Assembly (NCBI GenBank): GCA_031261085.1
Contig: JAISKB010000024.1
Span: forward strand, 22,247-86,246
From: Christensenellaceae bacterium
Lineage (GTDB): Bacteria; Bacillota; Clostridia; Christensenellales; CAG-138
Length of the DNA: 64,000 bases
Direction of reading: 5' to 3'
Shown: positions 9,297 through 18,036 of the stretch, piece by piece
How the letters are laid out: each line of letters starts with the position of its first letter
Numbering within the stretch: position 1 is the stretch's first letter
Notes under the pieces: generated by a model
What the model was told of the DNA's origin: nothing
The model's input: only the letters and a program-made list of their open reading frames with translations
Databases searched by the model: none
Program-made: the position numbers and the translations under genes

Positions 9297-9799
9297 GCGT
9301 TCTCCTCCGGGGGTTCTGGCGAGGGCTTGGGTTTATCCTCTAAATATACCTTGCCCCGCAAAAACAGCAGGTCGAGGAACAGCAATACGCTGCCCACGCT
9401 CACGGCGGCATCCGCCACGTTGAAGATGGCGAAGTCCACAAGTATGACATAGAACATATCCCGCACATAGCCCAGCACGGCGCGATCGATAAAATTGCCC
9501 AGCGCGCCGCCCAGTATAAGCGCCAAGGATACCTTCATGAGCAGATGCATCCGCTTGCGCTCGCGGCGCAAAAACCATATTATGCCGCCGCAGCACAGCA
9601 CCGTAATGATGAGAAAAAACCAGCGCGCGTTTTGCAGCATGCCGAACGCCGCGCCAAAGTTTTGCGCATAGGTAAGGTGAAACACGCCCTCCCACAGGGG
9701 GAATGTGTTGTTGGGCAGCTGCGCAAGCCAGCCTGCGGCCAGCGCCTTAACCGCCTGATCCGCAAGGACGACCGAACCCGCGATGATAAAAACCAACAT
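9293..9799 (-). CDS. lspA: Lipoprotein signal peptidase (signal peptidase II)
   Basis: LspA cleaves the signal peptide of diacylated prolipoproteins in the cytoplasmic membrane. The 168-aa protein has four predicted membrane segments and both catalytic aspartates in their conserved blocks, GNFIDRAVLGYVRDMF and FNVADAAVSVG. It also has the N-terminal ADQAVKALA and YAQNFGAAFGML motifs. The C-terminal tail is Pro-rich and cytoplasmic. The window encodes at least ten probable lipoproteins that would be its substrates. It overlaps rluD by 4 nt. Confidence 0.95.
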   Translation of the reverse strand: MLVFIIAGSVVLADQAVKALAAGWLAQLPNNTFPLWEGVFHLTYAQNFGAAFGMLQNARWFFLIITVLCCGGIIWFLRRERKRMHLLMKVSLALILGGALGNFIDRAVLGYVRDMFYVILVDFAIFNVADAAVSVGSVLLFLDLLFLRGKVYLEDKPKPSPEPPEENA

Positions 9800-9860
9800 A
9801 TTATCCCTCCGCTACCGCAAAACATTACAACCACTATGATATACGAAAGGGACAGGCGCG

Positions 9861-11504
9861 TCAATTCGCCTTGCCCGACTCGTTGGTGTAAACATACCAT
9901 TTATCCGCCGTTTGCATGATATTCGGTTCCCGCACATCGGCAAGGCCCTGAATATCCGCCGCATACACGATGCTGTCCAGCCTGAAATACAGCATGATGA
10001 AGGGCAGCTCCTCCACAAATTTAAGCTGCAGCGCCGATGCGGCCTTGCGAAACGCCGCTTGGTCGGCGGCCCGCATCACATCCTCCGCCAGCGCGCGCAG
10101 GGCCGGGTTGGCGTAGTTGCCGTAATGCGCCGCGCCATCCACCGCAAACACCGGCGTTAAATCGCAGTTTCGGCTTAGGTTGATGCCTATGAGCGCCAGG
10201 TCATAATTGCCCGCCCGCAGCGCGTCGAGGTAATCGCTGTTGCGGCTCGACAAGGAATAGGCGGCGGCAGTCAGCTCCACCTGCATGCCCAGCTCGGTCA
10301 GTTGATCCGCTATCAGCTGCGCGGCTTCGCTGCGCGCGCTGTCGCTGGACTCGCTGGTAAGCAGGCGGACCGCAAACGGCTGGCCCTCCTTGATGAGCTT
10401 GCCCGCCTCATCCCGCTCCCAGCCCGCTTCGGCCAGCAGCTCATACGCGCGGGCAAGGTTGTAATCATACACCTTGGATTTGCTCTCGTAGGCCAAGCTA
10501 TCCGGCGGGAAGGGCACATCGCAGGCCTGCGCCCGGTTCATATATATGTTGGATATGATTTTGCCCCTGTCGAGCGCATAGGCCAGCGCCTTGCGCACGC
10601 TCGCGTTTTTGAGGCTGCTGTTCCTGTCGTTTATCAGCATCATCTCGGCGGTTTGCGTCATGATATCCAGCACGTTGGTAACGCCCTCCTGGCGGTATTT
10701 CCCCACGCCGGCGTTGGAGGTAAGCACCATGTTCAGCTGCCCCGCCGCATAGGACGCCAAAGCGATATCGTTGTTGTCCCGCTCCAAAAACAGTATGGTA
10801 TCGATATAGGGGCGCTGCTTCCACCAGTTTTTGTTGGCTGTTAATCTCACTTGCTGCGAGCTCATCTCGTCCACGCGATAGGGCCCCGTGCCGCTCGGCG
10901 CCGCCTTGGCTATGCCGCCCTCCAAAATGGGGAAGGACAGCGCGTAAATCGATGCGTAACCGGGCTGGCTCATGGTAACCTCCAGGGTGGTATCGTCCAG
11001 CGCGAGCATGCTTTGGATGGCCTGCGCGCAAATGGCATAGTAGCTGTTTTCGCCCAAGTCCCGCAACCGTTCGAAGGTATGCAGCACATCCATCGCCGTA
11101 AACAGGTTGCCGGAGTGCCAATATACGTTTGCGCGCAGGTGCACCGTCCACACACGGCCCTCGTCGTCGCTGCTCCAGCTTTCGGCCAGCTCCGCCACCG
11201 GCGTACCATCCGTTGCGATGCCAACCAGCTTTTCATACACCAGTGAAAACAGCGAGTACATCTCTTTGGTGTTCACCTTGAGCGGGTCGGTTTCCTCGGC
11301 ATTGGTGGGGATGGCCATGCGCAGCTCGCCGCCGTTGAGCGGCACTGGCGCCGGGGTGGGCGTGGGCAGCGTGAGCGCGCCGTTCTCCGCAGGGGCGGCT
11401 TCGCCCCCCGCGCAGGCGCACAAAAGCAGCGCGCACAGCGCCAGCAGCAGCGCAAACGCGCGCTTAGCCCAATTCTTCGGCATACAATTTTTTGTATTTC
11501 GCAT
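9861..11504 (-). CDS. Family-5 extracellular solute-binding lipoprotein
   Basis: This is a substrate-binding lipoprotein of the oligopeptide/nickel ABC transporter type (SBP_bac_5). The signal peptide ends in a lipobox (LLLCAC) with the lipidated Cys, followed by a Pro/Thr-rich linker. The family core is visible in KLVGIATDGTPVAELAESW, VWTVHLRANVYWHSGNLFTAMDVLHTFERL and VRKALAYALDRGKII. I prefer ATG 11504 because GGGTGG lies 9 nt upstream; ATG 11483 is an alternative. Either start overlaps the transglycosylase gene. No permease or ATPase gene is adjacent, so it is an orphan binding protein that may share another transporter or act as a sensor. Confidence 0.85.
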   Translation of the reverse strand: MRNTKNCMPKNWAKRAFALLLALCALLLCACAGGEAAPAENGALTLPTPTPAPVPLNGGELRMAIPTNAEETDPLKVNTKEMYSLFSLVYEKLVGIATDGTPVAELAESWSSDDEGRVWTVHLRANVYWHSGNLFTAMDVLHTFERLRDLGENSYYAICAQAIQSMLALDDTTLEVTMSQPGYASIYALSFPILEGGIAKAAPSGTGPYRVDEMSSQQVRLTANKNWWKQRPYIDTILFLERDNNDIALASYAAGQLNMVLTSNAGVGKYRQEGVTNVLDIMTQTAEMMLINDRNSSLKNASVRKALAYALDRGKIISNIYMNRAQACDVPFPPDSLAYESKSKVYDYNLARAYELLAEAGWERDEAGKLIKEGQPFAVRLLTSESSDSARSEAAQLIADQLTELGMQVELTAAAYSLSSRNSDYLDALRAGNYDLALIGINLSRNCDLTPVFAVDGAAHYGNYANPALRALAEDVMRAADQAAFRKAASALQLKFVEELPFIMLYFRLDSIVYAADIQGLADVREPNIMQTADKWYVYTNESGKAN

Positions 11505-12030
11505 AGGCATTTTCCACCCTGTCGATATAGGTTTCCGTCTCGGCAAACGGTATACTCACCAGCTTGCCATCCACCGCGAGCGCGTCATCCCCCAGCCACT
11601 TGGCCAGGTTGCCCGGGCCCGCATTATACGCGATGACCGCATGGCGGCGCACGCCCTCGAATTTGTTGAGCAGGTAGTTTAAGTACCAGCATCCAAAGCG
11701 TATATTCACATCCGGGTCATAGAGCATATCCGTTTCAAACGGCGTTACACCCAGCTTTTCCGCAATCCAGGCGCCGGTATCCGGCATAATCTGCATGAGG
11801 CCCATCGCGCCGCGCGGGGAGGTAGCCTGGGCCGCATTGCCGCTTTCGCAGTGAATCATGGCCGCCACGAGGTAAGGATCCACGGTAAATTCTTCGGCAT
11901 ACCGCAATATTTGCTCCTTATATTCAAGCTTATATTTTCTCTTTTCCATGCGGATATTCAGCGCGTGCGCGGCAAATATACCGCCGCACAGCAGCAATAT
12001 GCTCAATAGTACAACGATCGCTTTTTTCAT
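11464..12030 (-). CDS. Soluble lytic transglycosylase-like protein
   Basis: This is an exported Slt-type muramidase acting on peptidoglycan. An N-terminal signal anchor (AIVVLLSILLLCGGIFAAHAL) is followed by the transglycosylase domain. Catalytic Glu lies in MIHCESGNAAQA, followed by SPRGAMGLMQIMPDTG, FGCWYLNYLL and AVIAYNAGPGN. The length, 188 aa, is the short single-domain type. Its start overlaps the coaE stop by 4 nt (ATGA) and its end overlaps the solute-binding gene, so polA-coaE-slt-sbp appear to be one transcript. Confidence 0.92.
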   Translation of the reverse strand: MKKAIVVLLSILLLCGGIFAAHALNIRMEKRKYKLEYKEQILRYAEEFTVDPYLVAAMIHCESGNAAQATSPRGAMGLMQIMPDTGAWIAEKLGVTPFETDMLYDPDVNIRFGCWYLNYLLNKFEGVRRHAVIAYNAGPGNLAKWLGDDALAVDGKLVSIPFAETETYIDRVENAYAKYKKLYAEELG

Positions 12031-12623
12031 AGCTCCATCACCCGCGCATATTGCGCATCCACGGCAAAAAGCAACGCCTCCACCGTGCTGTCGTTTTCAA
12101 AAATCACATCCGCAAGCGCGCGCTTTTCGGCCTCCGGCATCTGCGCGTCCATGCGCCTTTGCGCCTGTTCTTCGGTCAAACCATCCCGCTGCCGCATGCG
12201 GGCCATGCGAACCGGCTTTGGCGCGCAAACCAGCCATACTTCCCCCGCCTCGCGCTGCAAGCCCCCCTCGAGCAGCAGCGGCACATCCAGCACCGCCACC
12301 CTGGCGCCGCTCGCTTGGGCCGCGGCCACCTGCCGCCGCATCTCCCGCAAAACCAGCGGGTGCACGATGGCGTTTAGCTCCGATAGCGCCGCGGCATCGT
12401 CAAACACCAGCTCACCCAGAGCGCGCCTGTTTAGCGCGCCGTTTGGCAGCAGAATATCCGCGCCAAAGCGGGCGGTTAGGGCGGCCAAGCCCGCCGTGCC
12501 CGGCGCCACCACATCGTGCGCGATGGCGTCCGCATCGATGATATAGGCGCCCAGCTCCCGCAGCCTTTGCGAAACGGTGCTTTTCCCCGCGGCGATGCCG
12601 CCGGTAAGTCCTATTGTAATCAT
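12027..12623 (-). CDS. coaE: Dephospho-CoA kinase
   Basis: CoaE performs the last step of coenzyme A synthesis, phosphorylating the 3'-OH of the ribose of dephospho-CoA. The protein starts MITIGLTGGIAAGKSTVSQRL, carrying the P-loop GGIAAGKST, followed by IDADAIAHDVV and the CoA-domain segment AVLDVPLLLEGGLQ. The length of 198 aa is standard. It is packed 17 nt behind polA and overlaps the transglycosylase gene by 4 nt. Confidence 0.96.
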   Translation of the reverse strand: MITIGLTGGIAAGKSTVSQRLRELGAYIIDADAIAHDVVAPGTAGLAALTARFGADILLPNGALNRRALGELVFDDAAALSELNAIVHPLVLREMRRQVAAAQASGARVAVLDVPLLLEGGLQREAGEVWLVCAPKPVRMARMRQRDGLTEEQAQRRMDAQMPEAEKRALADVIFENDSTVEALLFAVDAQYARVMEL

Positions 12624-12640
12624 ACGAAACTGCTTCCCTT

Positions 12641-15199
12641 TTATTTGGTATCGTACCAGCTTTTGCCCACGCGCACATCGGCCAGCAGCGGCACGCGCAG
12701 TTGCATAACATCCTGCATACAGGCGCGAAGCAGCGGTTCCACCCGCGCCACCTCCGCCTCGGGCGTGTCGATGATGAGCTCATCGTGTATCTGCAAAATC
12801 AGCTTGGCGCGCAGCCCTTCGCCCTGCAGCGCCGCGTGCACCCGCACCATGGCCAGCTTGATGATATCCGCCGCCGTGCCCTGTATGGGCATGTTCATCG
12901 CCACCCGCTCGCCAAAGCTGCGGGTGTTGAAGTTGGACGCGCGCAGCTCGGGCAGCTCGCGCCGGCGCCCCAAAAGCGTTTTGGCGTAGCCCGCCTGCCT
13001 GCCCTCCTTCACACATTGCTGCATAAAGGCGTGTACGCCCGGGTAGCGTTCAAAATACTTGGCAATATACGCCCCCGCTTCCTTGCGGCTCACGCCGATG
13101 TTGCGCGCAAGCCCATAGTCGCTGATGCCGTATACGATGCCGAAGTTGACCGCCTTGGCCGCGCTGCGCTGCGCGCCCGTCACCTGCTCCACCGGCACAT
13201 CGAGCACCTCGCTGGCCGTGCGCGCGTGTATATCCACCCCCGAAAGGAACGCGTCTATCATGGCGGCGTCGCCGCTCATATGCGCCAGCAGCCGCAGCTC
13301 GATTTGAGAATAATCCGCGCCCACCAGCAAATTGCCGGGGCTGGATACGAATGCGCGGCGAATCTCCCGCCCCTGCTCGGTGCGCACGGGTATGTTCTGC
13401 AAATTGGGCTCGGCGCTGGATATGCGCCCCGTCGCAGTCACGTTTTGGTTGAAGCTGGTGTGTATGCGGCCCTCCGGGCGGAGCAGCGCAAGCAGGCCGT
13501 CGATAAACGTGCTTTTGAGCTTGGCCAAAAAGCGGTATTCCAGTAGCAGCGGCACGATGGGGTGCAGCTCGCTGATAGCCTCCAGCACCTCCGCATCGGT
13601 AGAATAGCCCGACTTGGTTTTTTTCTGCGGCGGCAGGCCCAGTTTTTCGAACAGGATGCCTCCCAGCTGCTTGGGTGAGAGTATGTTGAACTCCTCCCCC
13701 GCCAGCTCGTATATCCGCCGCTGCATGGCGGCAAGGCGCGCGGCAAAATCCTGGCTCAGGCCATCGAGCACGGTGCGGTCCACAGCGAAGCCGATGCGCT
13801 CCATGTCGTATAGCACCCCTACCAGCGGCAGCTCCATCGCGGTATACAGCGCTTCCATGCCCTTTTCGCGCAGCTCCTGCAGCATCTGCCCCGATAGGCC
13901 CAGCAGGCCGGCCGCATCGGCGCTTGTGCCCCGCTCGGCGCACAGGGTGGTGAGCGTACCTGCCGGATGTATGGCGTGCAGCAGGTAATCCTGTATCATA
14001 GCATCCTGCACGCCGCCGCAAAGCTCCACGCCATAGCGGGCCAGCACATGCCGCAGCCGCTTGGCGTCAAATACGATTTTTTCTATGCCGGCATCCTCTA
14101 ACAGCGGACGCAGCGCGCGCAGCGTAGCCGCTTCATCCAACCCCGGTTCAAACAGCGTGGCCCCGCCCAATGTGATTTTATATTGCGTATCGGGCTCCGC
14201 GCACAAATACAGATGTTCCCCCAAGGTTACCGCCAGCCGCTCCTGCCCGTTTAGGGCTTGTACGGCGGCCGCAAGCGCGGCTTCTTCAGATGCCATGATG
14301 GTTTTGGCCTGCACGGCCAAAACGGGCGGGGGCGGCGGCGCATCACCGCCGGGCAGGCGGTTGATGATGGCGCGCAGCTCCAGCTCGCGCAGCAGGGGCA
14401 GCGCGCTTGCAAAACGCTCGGTATAAAGCGCGCAATCCGCCAGCGAGGTCGTGACCGGCGCGGCGGTATCGATAAGCCCCAGCCGGTAGCTCATGCGGGC
14501 GGATTCGCCCCCCGTCTCCAGCTTTTGGCGGAGCGCGCCCTTTTCCTGCGCGGCGTTTTGCAGCGCGTTTTCCATCGTGCCATATTTTTCGAGCAGCTTT
14601 TGCGCGGTCTTTTCCCCCACGCCGGGTATGCCGGGCAGGTTGTCGGAAGCATCCCCCATCAAGCCCTTCAAATCGGGCATACGGTTTGGCGTTAGGCCAT
14701 AGCGTTCGAGCAGAGCCGCTTCATCATATTCCACCGTTTCGCTTATGCCCTTATGCGTCATCAGCACATGGGTTTGGGGGGTAATCAGCTGCAGCGCATC
14801 GCGGTCGCCCGTCACCAGCAGGGCATCCACCCCTTGCGCGTTGGCCATGCGGGAAAACGTGCCCAATATATCATCCGCTTCGTAACGCTCGCATTCGCAC
14901 TGGCATATGCCCATTGCGCCCAGCACCTGCTTGAGCAGCGGGAACTGCGTGCGCAGGTCATCCGGCGTGGCCTGCCGCCCGGCCTTATAAGCGGCATACG
15001 TTTCGTGCCGAAAGGTGGGGCCGTGCATATCGAAAGCCACCAGCAGATATTGCGGCTCCATGGCGATGAGCTTTAATAGCATGCTCAAAAAGCCGAATAC
15101 CGCGCCGGTGGGCACTCCATTTTTTGTGGTCATGGAGGGCAGGGCATAAAATGCCCTGTATAGCAAGCTGTTGCCGTCTATCGCAATAAGCCTTTTCAA
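12641..15199 (-). CDS. polA: DNA polymerase I
   Basis: PolA fills gaps and removes RNA primers. The order is a 5'-3' exonuclease domain (LIAIDGNSLLYRAF, DADDILG-type EADDILGTFSR, VTGDRDALQL, GVGEKTAQKLL), a degenerate 3'-5' exonuclease-like domain (about 300-450) in which I see no DxE metal motif, and the polymerase domain with motif A (DYSQIELRLLAH), motif B (AKAVNFGIVYG) and motif C (LQIHDELI). The proofreading domain is therefore probably inactive, as in many Gram-positive PolA proteins. The track starts at TTG 15217, but TTG 15199 has GAGGTG 6 nt upstream and begins at the conserved LKRLIAIDG, so I chose it (852 aa). Confidence 0.96.
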   Translation of the reverse strand: MKRLIAIDGNSLLYRAFYALPSMTTKNGVPTGAVFGFLSMLLKLIAMEPQYLLVAFDMHGPTFRHETYAAYKAGRQATPDDLRTQFPLLKQVLGAMGICQCECERYEADDILGTFSRMANAQGVDALLVTGDRDALQLITPQTHVLMTHKGISETVEYDEAALLERYGLTPNRMPDLKGLMGDASDNLPGIPGVGEKTAQKLLEKYGTMENALQNAAQEKGALRQKLETGGESARMSYRLGLIDTAAPVTTSLADCALYTERFASALPLLRELELRAIINRLPGGDAPPPPPVLAVQAKTIMASEEAALAAAVQALNGQERLAVTLGEHLYLCAEPDTQYKITLGGATLFEPGLDEAATLRALRPLLEDAGIEKIVFDAKRLRHVLARYGVELCGGVQDAMIQDYLLHAIHPAGTLTTLCAERGTSADAAGLLGLSGQMLQELREKGMEALYTAMELPLVGVLYDMERIGFAVDRTVLDGLSQDFAARLAAMQRRIYELAGEEFNILSPKQLGGILFEKLGLPPQKKTKSGYSTDAEVLEAISELHPIVPLLLEYRFLAKLKSTFIDGLLALLRPEGRIHTSFNQNVTATGRISSAEPNLQNIPVRTEQGREIRRAFVSSPGNLLVGADYSQIELRLLAHMSGDAAMIDAFLSGVDIHARTASEVLDVPVEQVTGAQRSAAKAVNFGIVYGISDYGLARNIGVSRKEAGAYIAKYFERYPGVHAFMQQCVKEGRQAGYAKTLLGRRRELPELRASNFNTRSFGERVAMNMPIQGTAADIIKLAMVRVHAALQGEGLRAKLILQIHDELIIDTPEAEVARVEPLLRACMQDVMQLRVPLLADVRVGKSWYDTK

Positions 15200-15257
15200 T
15201 CGTGTCACCTCGCGCAAAGCTTTTACAGCTTCACTTTCATTAGAACCATTAAAACAT

Positions 15258-15289
15258 ACGAACCGTTAAAAAGCAATTTAACGGTTCGT
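15258..15289 (-). terminator. 13-bp perfect hairpin between pyrimidine phosphorylase and polA
   Basis: ACGAACCGTTAAA and TTTAACGGTTCGT pair perfectly around a 6-nt loop, and the minus strand continues ATGTTTTAATGG. It lies in the 132-nt gap upstream of polA. A terminator or attenuator is the simplest reading, although the T-run is interrupted; an operator is possible. Confidence 0.55.
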
Positions 15290-15331
15290 GAATTATCGTA
15301 ATTCGCCCGCGTTTGCCAAGCGATTTTTACT

Positions 15332-16657
15332 CTACCGCTCTTGTGCCGCCCGCACAACATCATAAACCAGCGGCGCGGGCGCGGGTTGCTCACTTTCAAG
15401 CCGTATGGCGCCCTTGAGCGCCTGCATGGCTTCCTCCAGCCGCGCTTCGTCATTGACATAGAGCGTAGCGACCGGCTCATCCTTTAAAACATAGTCGCCC
15501 TGCCGTTTGTGCATCACCAGGCCCACCGCCGGGTCGATGGCATCGGTCTTTTTTGCGCGGCCCGCCCCCAGCATTTGCGCCGCCTGGCCTATGGCCTCGG
15601 CCTGCATACCGCCCACGAAGCCGGCCCGCCCCAGCGTGACTGGCACCTGCCTGCGCACGGTGCAAAGCGCGTCGATATTTTCGAGACAATTCTCTTGCGC
15701 GCCCAGCGCCACCAGCATTTCGCGCAGCTTTTTTAGCCCCGCGCCATCGTATAGCGCCCGGTTGAGCAGCGCTTCCGCCACCGCCTGCGTATGGGCGACG
15801 CCGCCCAGCAGCAGCATGTTGGTAGCGAGCAGCATGCATACCTTATACAGCGGGTCGCCCTCGGGTATTTCCCCGCGCAGCATCTGCACCGCCTCCCGCA
15901 CCTCCAGCGCGTTGCCTACCGCACAGCCCAGCGGTTGGTTCATATCCGTGAGTATAGCCACGGTTTTGCGCCCCACATGCTCGCCGATTTGCACCATGGT
16001 TTGGGCGAGCTCCCGCGCCTCCTCCACCGCTTGCATAAACGCGCCGCTGCCCACCTTCACATCCAGCACGATGGCATCCGTGCCGGCGGCCAGCTTTTTA
16101 CTCATGATGCTCGATGCGATGAGCGGTATGCTCTGCACCGTGCCCGTCACATCCCGCAGGGCGTACATCAGCTTATCGGCCGGCACCAAGTCCCCCGTTT
16201 GCCCCGTTACGCACAGGCCCGTTTGGCGCACGATGCGCTTAAAGTCCTCGATGGGCTGGGCGATGTTTACGCCGGGTATGGCTTCGAGCTTATCGATTGT
16301 GCCGCCGGTATGGCCCAAGCCCCGCCCGCTCATCTTGGCGACGGTGCCCCCGCAGGCTGCCACCAGCGGCGCGATTACCAGCGTGGTGGTATCCCCCACG
16401 CCGCCGGTAGAGTGTTTATCGAGCTTGACGCCGGGCAGATCGCTTAAATCCACCACCTCGCCGGAATGCCACATGGCGCGGGTGAGCTCGCCGGTTTCCG
16501 CCGCGGTCATGCCGTTGAAGCAAACGGCCATCATCCAGGCGGACATCTGATAATCCTTCACATCACCCTGTACAAAGCCATCCACCAAAAAGCGGATTTC
16601 CTCCGGCGTATGCGCGCCGCCCGCTCGCTTCTTTAAAATAAGGTCTACCATTCGCAT
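15332..16657 (-). CDS. pdp: Pyrimidine-nucleoside phosphorylase
   Basis: This enzyme cleaves uridine, thymidine or deoxyuridine with phosphate to base plus (deoxy)ribose-1-phosphate in nucleoside salvage. The signature SGRGLGHTGGTIDKLEAIPG is exact, and the phosphate-binding KLDKHSTGGVGDTT and the SIMSKKLAAGTDAIVLDVKVGSGAF block are present. The length of 441 aa fits the Pdp/DeoA family. ATG 16657 has AGGAG 9 nt upstream. It begins the long minus-strand block and is divergent from the DUF5665 gene. Pdp (dual specificity) and DeoA (thymidine) are not separable by eye. Confidence 0.94.
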   Translation of the reverse strand: MRMVDLILKKRAGGAHTPEEIRFLVDGFVQGDVKDYQMSAWMMAVCFNGMTAAETGELTRAMWHSGEVVDLSDLPGVKLDKHSTGGVGDTTTLVIAPLVAACGGTVAKMSGRGLGHTGGTIDKLEAIPGVNIAQPIEDFKRIVRQTGLCVTGQTGDLVPADKLMYALRDVTGTVQSIPLIASSIMSKKLAAGTDAIVLDVKVGSGAFMQAVEEARELAQTMVQIGEHVGRKTVAILTDMNQPLGCAVGNALEVREAVQMLRGEIPEGDPLYKVCMLLATNMLLLGGVAHTQAVAEALLNRALYDGAGLKKLREMLVALGAQENCLENIDALCTVRRQVPVTLGRAGFVGGMQAEAIGQAAQMLGAGRAKKTDAIDPAVGLVMHKRQGDYVLKDEPVATLYVNDEARLEEAMQALKGAIRLESEQPAPAPLVYDVVRAAQER

Positions 16658-16805
16658 GGATATACGCTCCTGTTAGTGTATAATATTAATGTATATATCG
16701 CCGATGGTAAAATAATGTTAACCATCCCTTAAAGTGTATCACACACCACTCGCTTCTTCAACCAAATAGCGGTATCATCGCGCGCGGGCAGGGCATACTA
16801 ACAAC

Positions 16806-17024
16806 ATGAAAAATTGGGAAGAGCTTACAACCGAGCTGATAGCCGCCCTGGAGCGCAGCCGCGTGCGCGAGTTGGCGCAAATCATGAGCAACACCCGCCG
16901 CCTGCTGTGGAACAGCTTCCTTTCGGGCATATTTCGCGGGCTGGGCGCGGCGCTGGGGTTTTCGGTGCTGGGCGCCATTGCGCTGCTGATTCTTGCCCGC
17001 ATATTCGGCGTAGAGCTCGCTTAG
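16806..17024 (+). CDS. DUF5665 small membrane protein
   Basis: This 72-aa protein matches the short DUF5665 pattern: an amphipathic N-terminal helix (WEELTTELIAALERSRVREL), a conserved NTRRLLWNSFLSGIFRGLGAALGF segment, and one C-terminal membrane helix (SVLGAIALLILARIFGV). Its function is unknown. The ribosome site is weak (AGGG, about 13 nt upstream). It stands alone between the divergent phosphorylase gene and tRNA-Val. Confidence 0.8.
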   Translation: MKNWEELTTELIAALERSRVRELAQIMSNTRRLLWNSFLSGIFRGLGAALGFSVLGAIALLILARIFGVELA

Positions 17025-17063
17025 CCGCGCCGCGTTTTTTGCCCGGCGCGCGAAATTGCCCTC

Positions 17064-17092
17064 TTGTCAAAACGCATTCCATACATTATAAT
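17064..17092 (+). promoter_or_regulatory. Sigma-A promoter of tRNA-Val
   Basis: TTGTCA and TATAAT are separated by exactly 17 nt, and the -10 box ends 12 nt before the mature tRNA 5' end. This is a near-consensus vegetative promoter. Confidence 0.85.
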
Positions 17093-17104
17093 TATATGCG
17101 TTCG

Positions 17105-17181
17105 GGGGATATAGCTCAGCTGGTTAGAGCGCTTCGCTCACATCGAAGAGGTCGGGGGTTCGAGTCCCTCTATCCCCACCA
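17105..17181 (+). tRNA. tRNA-Val (anticodon CAC)
   Basis: The cloverleaf folds completely: acceptor GGGGATA/TATCCCC, D-arm GCTC/GAGC, anticodon stem CTTCG/CGAAG with loop CTCACAT, and a T-arm with TTCGAGT. The anticodon CAC reads GUG valine codons. Discriminator A and CCA are encoded. Confidence 0.97.
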
Positions 17182-17188
17182 AAAATCA

Positions 17189-17216
17189 AGGGTCGCCCAT
17201 CAGGTGGCCCTTTGTT
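17189..17216 (+). terminator. Rho-independent terminator of tRNA-Val
   Basis: AGGGTCGCC pairs with GGTGGCCCT (with G-U pairs) around a 5-nt loop and is followed by TTTGTTGTT. It begins 7 nt after the tRNA CCA. Confidence 0.75.
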
Positions 17217-17331
17217 GTTGCATACAGTCGCGGAACTCGAAGTCGTGACCTCATTTTGCGTTTGATATTGTATTTCGCCCAAAAAAATAATTGTTGTTGC
17301 GCACCTCCCAATCCCCCGCCTTAAAAACCGC

Positions 17332-17360
17332 TTGACCGCAGGTAAAAAATATATTAACAT
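17332..17360 (+). promoter_or_regulatory. Predicted promoter in the 17.2-17.5 kb gap
   Basis: TTGACC, 17 nt, TAACAT. It lies in the 340-nt gap after tRNA-Val, about 160 nt before the iron-sulfur membrane protein gene, and would drive the three-gene operon. Nothing else in the gap (17217-17523) looks coding. Confidence 0.5.
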
Positions 17361-17523
17361 ATTAAACATATAAATATACTATGATTATCGGGGTGTCGTG
17401 CCCGAAATTCCCGTATTATGCCTTGTATTAGGGCAGCGCCCGCACCACAACAAATGGATTTTGCTGGGCACGGGTTACAATATGAAGCCAATTGGGGTAT
17501 CCTAGTGAAAGAAGGGCATTTTT

Positions 17524-18036
17524 ATGGCGGATGCACAGAATAAAAAATGGCTACCAAGCATACAGGGTTGGTCTTGGATCATCACCATCGTATGGGTTGC
17601 GATTGCAAACCTATGGCACCCGTTTGGCTTATATGGGCTGGTGTGCATGTTCACGCCCATTATTATCGCGCTTTCCGGCAGGGGAAAAATGCACTGCGCC
17701 CGCATCTGCCCGCGTGGGTCGTTCATCGGCTTATTCACGCGGAAAATATCCATTGGGCTGAAAAAGCCGGCGTTTATGAAATCCCGCGCCTTCCACTGGG
17801 CTTTGTGGGGCGTGATGATGGGCGCTTTCGCGGGGCTGCTGGTTTGGTCGGTTCCAAAGGGTGTGTATATCGTTGGCAACACCATCCTGGTATTTATGGA
17901 AGCCGCCACCGTGCTGGCATTTTTGTTCGGCATTCTGTTTACGCCCAGGGCCTGGTGCACCGTGTGCCCCATGGGCTTCACCTCCGGGAATTTACGCGGC
18001 CTTGTGGAAAGGGCCAGTAAGGAGAAACCGCAATGA
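17524..18036 (+). CDS. Membrane 4Fe-4S protein (NapH/MauN-like)
   Basis: This polytopic membrane protein carries two short cysteine clusters, CARICPRGSFIGL and CTVCPMGFTSG. Each follows or precedes membrane helices, as in the ferredoxin-type quinol-oxidising NapH/MauN/NosR group. About four membrane segments are visible (ITIVWVAIANLWHPFGLYG; MFTPIIIALSG; ALWGVMMGAFAGLLVW; TVLAFLFGILFTP). At 170 aa it is shorter than NapH and has fewer Cys than two full ferredoxin sites, so electron transfer is inferred. A GAAGGG site precedes the ATG. The stop overlaps the M20 peptidase start (ATGA). Pairing with two peptidase-like genes is unusual. Confidence 0.75.
   Translation: MADAQNKKWLPSIQGWSWIITIVWVAIANLWHPFGLYGLVCMFTPIIIALSGRGKMHCARICPRGSFIGLFTRKISIGLKKPAFMKSRAFHWALWGVMMGAFAGLLVWSVPKGVYIVGNTILVFMEAATVLAFLFGILFTPRAWCTVCPMGFTSGNLRGLVERASKEKPQ

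Noticed and set aside
12411-12783. Additional ORFs between coaE and polA
   Set aside because: They are shifted-frame shadows of the ends of polA and coaE, which abut with a 17-nt gap.
15258-15289. Palindrome as an operator for polA
   Set aside because: Possible, but its place after the phosphorylase stop and the T-rich downstream strand favour a terminator or attenuator.
17105-17181. tRNA-Val as integration site of the 20-31 kb island
   Set aside because: I looked for a second copy of the tRNA 3' end in the window and did not find one; there is also no integrase gene.
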